Positions 14,382 to 19,870 of a stretch of 22,369 bases of DNA are shown piece by piece; position 1 is the first letter of the stretch, and every line of letters begins with the position of its first letter. The stretch covers positions 1-22,369 of the IMG/VR virus record IMGVR_UViG_3300028557_000208; one strand, given 5' to 3'. The stretch comes from a virus. The position numbers and the translations under genes are program-made. A model generated the notes under the pieces. The model was given only the letters and a program-made list of their open reading frames with translations. It was not told the origin of the DNA and searched no databases.

Positions 14382-14389
14382 TTTTTATC
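14382..14389 (-). promoter_or_regulatory. Degenerate late-promoter-like site, GATAAAAA
   Basis: The minus strand reads TGATAAAAA, overlapping the TGA stop of the 124-aa gene in the same way as the better sites, 31 bases before the ATG at 14350. Positions 6-7 depart from the consensus, so it may be weak or not a promoter at all. Confidence 0.3.
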
Positions 14390-14762
14390 AACTAATTTCT
14401 TCATAAGAACATATAATATCCAAAAGTCCAGAAACACTTGATGAAGTTGCAGTCAAACTAGTATTTTCTTCCAAATAAATTGAAGATGATTTATCAATTA
14501 AAACCAAAGTTGAGTATGCAGAAATTGGAGTGCTATTTGCAATTTTAAATGCGGTGCCACCACCGGCCGCGGCCGTCCTATATGAAACTGTGGCATTTAC
14601 TGAAGTTGATGTTGTATTTGCAATAATAACGTTATTTACTTTTATAACTTCATTAGTGGAAGCTGGAGCATTGAGGAAAACTGTTTCGGTGTTGCCAGTT
14701 AATGTTTTGTATGTGGTAATTCCAGTAATAGTTGTGACGTTTACAATATTTGGTGCTGACAT
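14388..14762 (-). CDS. Small structural protein, paralogue of the 113-aa protein
   Basis: A 124-aa protein (MSAPNIVNVTTITGITTYKT...). It is Thr/Ser/Ala-rich with alternating strands, has a VSYRTAAAGGGTAFK turn, and ends GLLDIICSYEEIS. The run PISAYSTLVLIDKSSSIYLE corresponds in position and pattern to SFPIPANDSASFLDGKLVLE of the protein at 5218-5559. A GC-only palindrome encodes part of the AAAGGG turn. GAGG lies about 9 bases before the ATG, and a late promoter (14819-14826) lies 56 bases upstream. A small virion or fibre accessory protein is inferred. Confidence 0.75.
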   Translation of the reverse strand: MSAPNIVNVTTITGITTYKTLTGNTETVFLNAPASTNEVIKVNNVIIANTTSTSVNATVSYRTAAAGGGTAFKIANSTPISAYSTLVLIDKSSSIYLEENTSLTATSSSVSGLLDIICSYEEIS

Positions 14763-14818
14763 TTTGTGAAACCTCTTTTTGTGAAATTTTTTTTATTTAC
14801 ATAACAAAAAATTTTGTT

Positions 14819-14826
14819 TATTTATC
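14819..14826 (-). promoter_or_regulatory. T4-type late promoter, GATAAATA, overlapping a TGA stop
   Basis: The minus strand reads TGATAAATAAAC. The TGA ends the 80-aa gene and its GA begins the promoter octamer. It would drive the 124-aa gene and possibly the block behind it. Confidence 0.65.
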
Positions 14827-15067
14827 AACCAAAGACCATTGCCATTGCAATTGCTTTTCCTGTTGATGCCTTTGTGTTGATTGCCGTGAGAAGATTTGTG
14901 CCACCATCAATAAAATCACTTGCAGTGATTACACCAACAACATTGATACCAGAAGAGTCGATGGTAACACCAGCACCAACTTTGAGTGTGGTTACAGTAA
15001 TTATTCCTACGTTTTGTATATTCCTACTGTCATCAATAACAGTAGTTCCTGAAATTTTAATTGCCAT
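14825..15067 (-). CDS. Miniature fibre-like protein, 80 aa
   Basis: An 80-aa protein beginning MAIKISGTTVIDDSRNIQNV. The same head opens much longer fibres in marine T4-like phages. It then has one beta cassette (VTIDSSGINVVGVITASDF) and the ending TGKAIAMAMVFG. Its central cassette closely resembles one inside the neighbouring 782-aa fibre (VTINSSGINVTGVVTATSF). It is therefore a fibre reduced to head, one repeat and tail, or a decoration or capping protein. Proteins of this size and ending recur in cyanophage structural clusters, so it is probably intact. It has its own ACTAAATA promoter-like site. Confidence 0.8.
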   Translation of the reverse strand: MAIKISGTTVIDDSRNIQNVGIITVTTLKVGAGVTIDSSGINVVGVITASDFIDGGTNLLTAINTKASTGKAIAMAMVFG

Positions 15068-15096
15068 CGTCGTTGATTACTCGGCTTAAGTTATTA

Positions 15097-17445
15097 TTAT
15101 TTAGTATTTTTAAGTTCTTCAATTTGTTTCTGTTGTTCTTTCACTGCCTCAATCAGAACTCCAATCAGACCATTATAGTTGACTGATTTTACATCACCTT
15201 GAGTTACAAGTTCTGGAAGTACTTCTTCCAATTCTTGTGCAATCACACCATAAGAACTTCTACCAGTTTCTTTCCAATCAAATGAGACACCACGAAGTTG
15301 TTCTGTGATTTCTAATGCATTTCCTACTGTGCGAATATTCTCTTTGAGATTTATATCACTAGTAGAATTAAAATCAACTGCAGTCATAGCCCCCGTAGAA
15401 GGGTTATAAGTCAGTTTTGATGTTGAGATGCCTGATGCAGTAATAGTTCCTGATGTAGTTGCAGTAAAGAGTGGGAAGAACTCTTGGTTTGTTGTTGTAT
15501 CATCAGCAACAGTAGAACCAGCACCAGTCAGTCCAGAACCATTACCAACAAAAGATGTTGCTGTTACTACACCAGTAACATTAATACCTGATGAATTGAT
15601 TGTAACTCCACTACCAATCACCGCAGAAGTAGTAACATTAAGAATTCCTGTGGTGATTGCAGTACTTACAATATTTGCAGTATTTGCAATACCGGTTAGA
15701 TTTGCTCCAGAACCAACAAAAGATGTTGCTGTTACTACACCAGTTACATTGATATTAACACCACTTAAATTAGTAATAGTCCCAGAAGTGCTATTCAGTG
15801 TTGTAATAGTTCCAGCAGTACCAGAAATATTAGTAATAGTCCCAGAAGTGCTATTCAGTGTTGTTAATGTAGAAACTCCAGTAATACTAAAACCAATATT
15901 AGAAGTATTTCCAGTATTTAAAACTGCTTGTAAATTTGGACTTGAAGCAGTACCAGTCAGATAAGTACCATCACCATAATAAGTAACGATGCCTGATGTT
16001 GCAGTAATAATACCAGAGACAATCTTAACAGTACCAATCGTTGCTGCAGTGCCAGTCAGGTTTGTTATGGTTCCATTGGTAATAGTTCCATTGGTACTAT
16101 TAAAAGTCGTAATGGTTCCCACACCGGCATTCACATTTCCAATAAATGTAGTTGCAGTAACGATACCAGATGAGTTTATATTTCTTACAACTGCTAAATC
16201 ATTTTGTGTAAACTGAACATTACCAGCAGCCAGTCTTGTACCTAATGGAAATTGAGTACTACCAATACCAACAGCATAGTTGATCAACCAAGCATCAGTT
16301 CCAAGTCCGGCAAAAGTACCAGACTTAAACCACATTATTTTCTTATATGTTGGTGGGTTAGTCTCAATCCCAGCAATGAATAACTGAACTAATGGTGTTC
16401 CTTCAGTAGATGCAAGTGCAACACCACCGTGATTTGCAGTATTATCATTAGAAACATCATTACCACTTCCGTCGGTTCTAAATCCAAGAACAATATCAGG
16501 GTCTGATATTTTAAGTTCGGTTGTAAATAAAGTCGCAGATGTTCCACCAATCGTAATGTTTCCATTCACATTTAAGTTACGATTAACTAATAAATCTCTT
16601 GTAACTGTTACGTCTTGTGGTGCAGTAAATTGATTGGGAACACTTAAAGTTGGTGTAGAACCTTCACCAGAAGTTACACTTACACTAATCTGGTTTGAAG
16701 TTCCGGTAATGTCTCTTACATAATCACCGGTTGTATCAGTTCCAAGTCCAACACTATTTGGTTGTATTGTTGCTGCTAATGATACATTACCAGTTCCATC
16801 AAAACTGATTGGAGAAGCAACAACATCACCAGTAATCTCAAAGGTTCTTGGTGTAACTAGTTGTGTTGCGGATGCTGCAATACCACTGACTGCACCACTA
16901 AATGTAGTTGCAGTTACAACACCAGTAATTCTTGCATCACCAACAACGTGAAGTTTTGATGTTGGATTTGTAGATCCAATACCAAGATTACCAGAAACAT
17001 AAGTCCCACCAGTGACTTGAAGTCTTTGTGATGCTGTTCCTGTAGAAGTACCAGAACCAATTAGTACTGGTCCATTGGTGAATGTAGAGATTCCACCAAC
17101 CGTAAAATTGGTAACTGCGATTCCGGTTGCGTTCAATGTCGCAATCGTACCAATACCAGTTACATTGAGGTTGGTGCTTCTTAAATTGGTACTATTAAAA
17201 GTCGTAATAGTTCCTGCAGTACCAGTAAGATTGGTACTGGTCAGATTGGTAACAATACCAGTTGTAATCGTTGCAATACCAGAAACATAAAGGTTCGTTA
17301 CACCAATCCCACCACTAACGTGAAGAGTGTATTGTGGATTTGTGGTACCAATACCAACCTTATCAGTTACAATATCGGCAAAAATGAGATCGGTATTTAC
17401 CTCCAATCCATTTTTTATGACGAAATTCTTATTGATCGCAGCCAT
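15097..17445 (-). CDS. Tail fibre with C-terminal peptidase S74 intramolecular chaperone domain
   Basis: A 782-aa protein. The head (1-60) has FVIKNGLEVNTDLIFADIV and VGIGTTNPQYTLHVSGG. A second GIGSTNPTSKLHV motif lies near 152. Then come ATQLVTPRTFEITGDVV and a FDGTGNVSLAATIQPNSV module, TTELKISDPDIVLGF..., and long NGTITN/LNSTSGTITN repeats. The C-terminus (about 690-782) is a peptidase S74 domain: SDINLKENI with the expected Ser696 and Lys701 dyad, SYGVIAQELEEVLPELV, VNYNGLIGVLIEAVKE and a final helix. S74 domains trimerise and fold phage fibres, then cut themselves off just before the serine. A mature protein of about 695 residues is predicted. A late-promoter-like site lies 31 bases upstream. 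Confidence 0.92.
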   Translation of the reverse strand: MAAINKNFVIKNGLEVNTDLIFADIVTDKVGIGTTNPQYTLHVSGGIGVTNLYVSGIATITTGIVTNLTSTNLTGTAGTITTFNSTNLRSTNLNVTGIGTIATLNATGIAVTNFTVGGISTFTNGPVLIGSGTSTGTASQRLQVTGGTYVSGNLGIGSTNPTSKLHVVGDARITGVVTATTFSGAVSGIAASATQLVTPRTFEITGDVVASPISFDGTGNVSLAATIQPNSVGLGTDTTGDYVRDITGTSNQISVSVTSGEGSTPTLSVPNQFTAPQDVTVTRDLLVNRNLNVNGNITIGGTSATLFTTELKISDPDIVLGFRTDGSGNDVSNDNTANHGGVALASTEGTPLVQLFIAGIETNPPTYKKIMWFKSGTFAGLGTDAWLINYAVGIGSTQFPLGTRLAAGNVQFTQNDLAVVRNINSSGIVTATTFIGNVNAGVGTITTFNSTNGTITNGTITNLTGTAATIGTVKIVSGIITATSGIVTYYGDGTYLTGTASSPNLQAVLNTGNTSNIGFSITGVSTLTTLNSTSGTITNISGTAGTITTLNSTSGTITNLSGVNINVTGVVTATSFVGSGANLTGIANTANIVSTAITTGILNVTTSAVIGSGVTINSSGINVTGVVTATSFVGNGSGLTGAGSTVADDTTTNQEFFPLFTATTSGTITASGISTSKLTYNPSTGAMTAVDFNSTSDINLKENIRTVGNALEITEQLRGVSFDWKETGRSSYGVIAQELEEVLPELVTQGDVKSVNYNGLIGVLIEAVKEQQKQIEELKNTK
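15098..15105 (-). promoter_or_regulatory. Variant late promoter, ACTAAATA
   Basis: The minus strand reads ACTAAATA within the last codons and TAA of the 782-aa gene, 30 bases before the ATG at 15067. It lies in a 17-base sequence repeated exactly at 17468-17484, which supports a functional element despite the C at position 2. Confidence 0.5.
15769..15864. repeat. Exact 36-nt direct repeat with 60-bp period
   Basis: 15769-15804 and 15829-15864 are identical 36-mers separated by 24 bases and keep frame. They encode the LNSTSGTITN units in the 782-aa fibre. Perfect identity suggests recent unequal exchange or gene conversion. Confidence 0.85.
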
Positions 17446-17476
17446 AGGTGGAGAACGCCAACCTGTTAGTTATTAT

Positions 17477-17484
17477 TATTTAGT
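17477..17484 (-). promoter_or_regulatory. Variant late promoter, ACTAAATA
   Basis: The minus strand reads TAACTAAATA. The last base of the stop of the 791-aa gene is the first base of the octamer. It lies 31 bases before the ATG of the S74 fibre. The surrounding 17 bases (17468-17484) repeat exactly at 15089-15105. Confidence 0.5.
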
Positions 17485-19859
17485 TAATTTACAACTCTTA
17501 AAACAACCTTTGCAGTTCCTGTTGATCCACCTTGTTGTGTGGAAATCACTGTGATCGAACCATCAGTATATCCACTTCCTCCCCCACCTCCACCATTTAT
17601 TCCACCATTTCCACCTGTTGCACCATTTCCACCTCTACCACCATTTGTAGTTCCATCTCCTGCAGTTTCATTAATTCCATAACCTGCCTTAAATCCTCTT
17701 GCGATTGAACCAGTATTAGTCAGTATCGTTCCATTAGACAATCTAAATTGTGTAGTTCCCACATCTAGACAAGCACTGAACCCTTGTTGTCTCCAATAAA
17801 CACCTCTATGACACGATAAAACTCTTCCACCATTTGGAGAAACTGCTTTTGTATCTGGAGACACTGCAGTTAAGTTCGTTGCCGAACCAAAAATTCCGTT
17901 TGCGGGTAAATTTCCTGCAGTAATAATTGTACCACCAGATCCATTATCTCTTCCAAATCCGGATTGACCACCAATATTTACTCCTCCACCAAAACCACCT
18001 TTACCCGAAGTTCCTGCATTTCCTCCACCACCAACAGCAGCAATTAAGTTTGCTTTTCTATAAAGAAATGGTGCATTAATACTGCTTATAAGTCCTGCAA
18101 TTACATATTCGGTGTTTCTTAACATTGTAAATCTTATTCTAGAAAATCCACCCTCACCACCAGCATAAGAACCTTTATCGGAACCCTTTCCACCATAAAG
18201 ATCCATTTCAACATTAATGTTTCTATCTGGAGCATAAAAACTATATAAGTTTGTGCTTAAATTTTCCACAATATCTGTAGAAGTAACTAAAAATTGATAG
18301 TCACCATTAAATAAATTAATTGTAGAAATTAATGCAGTAGTATTTGTGATTGCCTCTACATTTATATTAAATTGTTGAGTGTCTGATACAGTAGCAAAAT
18401 TTACAACATTAGAAATAATTGGTGAGTTTGTTGCATTAATGTTTGAAACAACACATCTTATTGTTTGTATACCAACAATATCTGATTTGATTGTAAGTAT
18501 CGGAGTTTTAGTTCCAGATACTGTTGTATTTCTAGTGGTTGTTGTTGCAGTTGTAGATACTGCGGTGTATTTGAGATTAGCATACCCACTGCCACCATTT
18601 GTCCATTGACTTTGTAATGTGGACAATTCAGGACGATATTTGCTTCCACCACCTGAACCTCCTCCACCACCAGAACTATTATCTTCTCCTGCTCCGCCAC
18701 CACCTCCTCCGGTAGCACCCCCCCCTCCTCCACCACCACCAGCACCATCACCACCCTTATCTCCACCGGTTCCACCACTTGTTGTTTGAATTGTTGATGT
18801 AGTGGCATCAAAACCTCCACCACTACTTCCACCAGAACCAGATGCATTGAGAGAACCACCACCACCACCTCCACCACCGGCAGCACACATTACAAGAAGA
18901 GATCCATCAATCACACCAGAGGCAGAACCCCCACCTCCTCCACCACCAGACCAACCACTCTCACCGGCACCACCACCTCTACCTCCAGGTGCAATATTAC
19001 TTAAACCAGCACTACCATAGGCACCAAAGTTTCCAGTACCTCCACCATTTCCACTACTGCCAACAATAAAAGATAAAGTTCTGGTTGTTCCTGATACGTA
19101 TGTAAATTTTCCAACACGGCCAGAACCTCCTCCACCACCAGATCCACCACTATCACTTCCACCCCCACCACCTGCGGAACCAGCAATTGTTATTTCTATG
19201 TTTGTTGCACTTGCTGGTAATGTAACTGTAGCACTACTTGAATAATTAAATTCTTGTGGGGTGGCAACTGTTGTAGATGTTGTTGTGGATGAAACAATCA
19301 CACCATCATCAACATTTTGACCATTCAATTGCCACTGATAAGATACACCAGACCCAAAAGAAGTATCAGTTAAACTTGCATCAATATTAAAGGTCGTATT
19401 TGTATTTAAAATTGCCTGACCATCTGTTGGTTGTGCAATAACTTCTATTAAAGGATATACTGTGAGAATACCTACAGTAGAACTTAATGGATCATTAATT
19501 GCATTTCCAGTTGAACGTGCCGTACCTGCAGTGACTGGTGATGATGATTGATATGCAGAGGGAACATAATCTGCAGTAAGAAAAAATCTTCTATTATTAT
19601 CAGTAGGAGTAATTAAATTTGTAATCGTAAGTGTTGTAGTTGCAGTTCCAGTTACATTTGTGCTATTGCTTAATGGTCCAACATCAGATTCATACCACTG
19701 ATATGCGATACTCCCAGTTCCAGATGCTGTTGCAATTCCAGTAAAAGTAGCAGTTCCTCCTCCGGTTGATCCAATACTAACACCAGTAGATGCAACACCA
19801 ACAGGATTTTGAGTAAATGATAAAATAGGTCCGTTTAGATCTAAAGTTGTTTGTTTCAT
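17484..19859 (-). CDS. Ig-like / glycine-rich adhesin candidate
   Basis: A 791-aa protein. Ig-like beta-sandwich sequence at about 10-135 has SIAYQWYESDVGPL, TTTLTITNL and FFLTADYVPSAY. A second Ig-like unit starts at about 136 (GVSYQWQLNGQNVDDG, 171-186) and appears to resume at 451-490 (PILTIKSDIVGIQTIRCVVS, then NSPIISNVVNF). A glycine-rich domain of about 225 residues lies between (TVTLPASATNIEITIAGSAG, then many GGGGGG runs). Another Gly-rich domain spans about 555-790, with a Cys683/Cys697 pair (VLSCHRGVYWRQQGFSACLD). Gly-rich domains of this kind occur in phage receptor-binding proteins, where they can form polyglycine-II helix bundles. It follows the giant structural gene by 11 bases and probably shares its transcript. 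Receptor binding is inferred. Confidence 0.85.
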   Translation of the reverse strand: MKQTTLDLNGPILSFTQNPVGVASTGVSIGSTGGGTATFTGIATASGTGSIAYQWYESDVGPLSNSTNVTGTATTTLTITNLITPTDNNRRFFLTADYVPSAYQSSSPVTAGTARSTGNAINDPLSSTVGILTVYPLIEVIAQPTDGQAILNTNTTFNIDASLTDTSFGSGVSYQWQLNGQNVDDGVIVSSTTTSTTVATPQEFNYSSSATVTLPASATNIEITIAGSAGGGGGSDSGGSGGGGGSGRVGKFTYVSGTTRTLSFIVGSSGNGGGTGNFGAYGSAGLSNIAPGGRGGGAGESGWSGGGGGGGSASGVIDGSLLVMCAAGGGGGGGGSLNASGSGGSSGGGFDATTSTIQTTSGGTGGDKGGDGAGGGGGGGGATGGGGGGAGEDNSSGGGGGSGGGSKYRPELSTLQSQWTNGGSGYANLKYTAVSTTATTTTRNTTVSGTKTPILTIKSDIVGIQTIRCVVSNINATNSPIISNVVNFATVSDTQQFNINVEAITNTTALISTINLFNGDYQFLVTSTDIVENLSTNLYSFYAPDRNINVEMDLYGGKGSDKGSYAGGEGGFSRIRFTMLRNTEYVIAGLISSINAPFLYRKANLIAAVGGGGNAGTSGKGGFGGGVNIGGQSGFGRDNGSGGTIITAGNLPANGIFGSATNLTAVSPDTKAVSPNGGRVLSCHRGVYWRQQGFSACLDVGTTQFRLSNGTILTNTGSIARGFKAGYGINETAGDGTTNGGRGGNGATGGNGGINGGGGGGSGYTDGSITVISTQQGGSTGTAKVVLRVVN
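18635..19185. repeat. Low-complexity Gly-codon tract (ccacca/cctcct on + strand)
   Basis: Clusters of ccaccacc and cctcctcc on the plus strand encode polyglycine runs of up to eight residues in the adhesin. Glycine codons are mixed (GGT, GGA, GGG, GGC), so the runs are maintained at the protein level, though slippage is still possible at the c-tract near 18719-18727. Confidence 0.7.
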
Positions 19860-19870
19860 TTTACTTTGTT

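Noticed and set aside
14801-14818. aacaaaaaattttgtt as a terminator hairpin
   Set aside because: It is an A/T-only stem with almost no loop and no following U-run; it is simply part of the AT-rich promoter region.
17484-19859. Collagen-like fibre as substrate for the prolyl hydroxylase-like enzyme
   Set aside because: The Gly-rich regions are polyglycine or GG-type, not Gly-X-Y triplets with proline, so they are not collagen.
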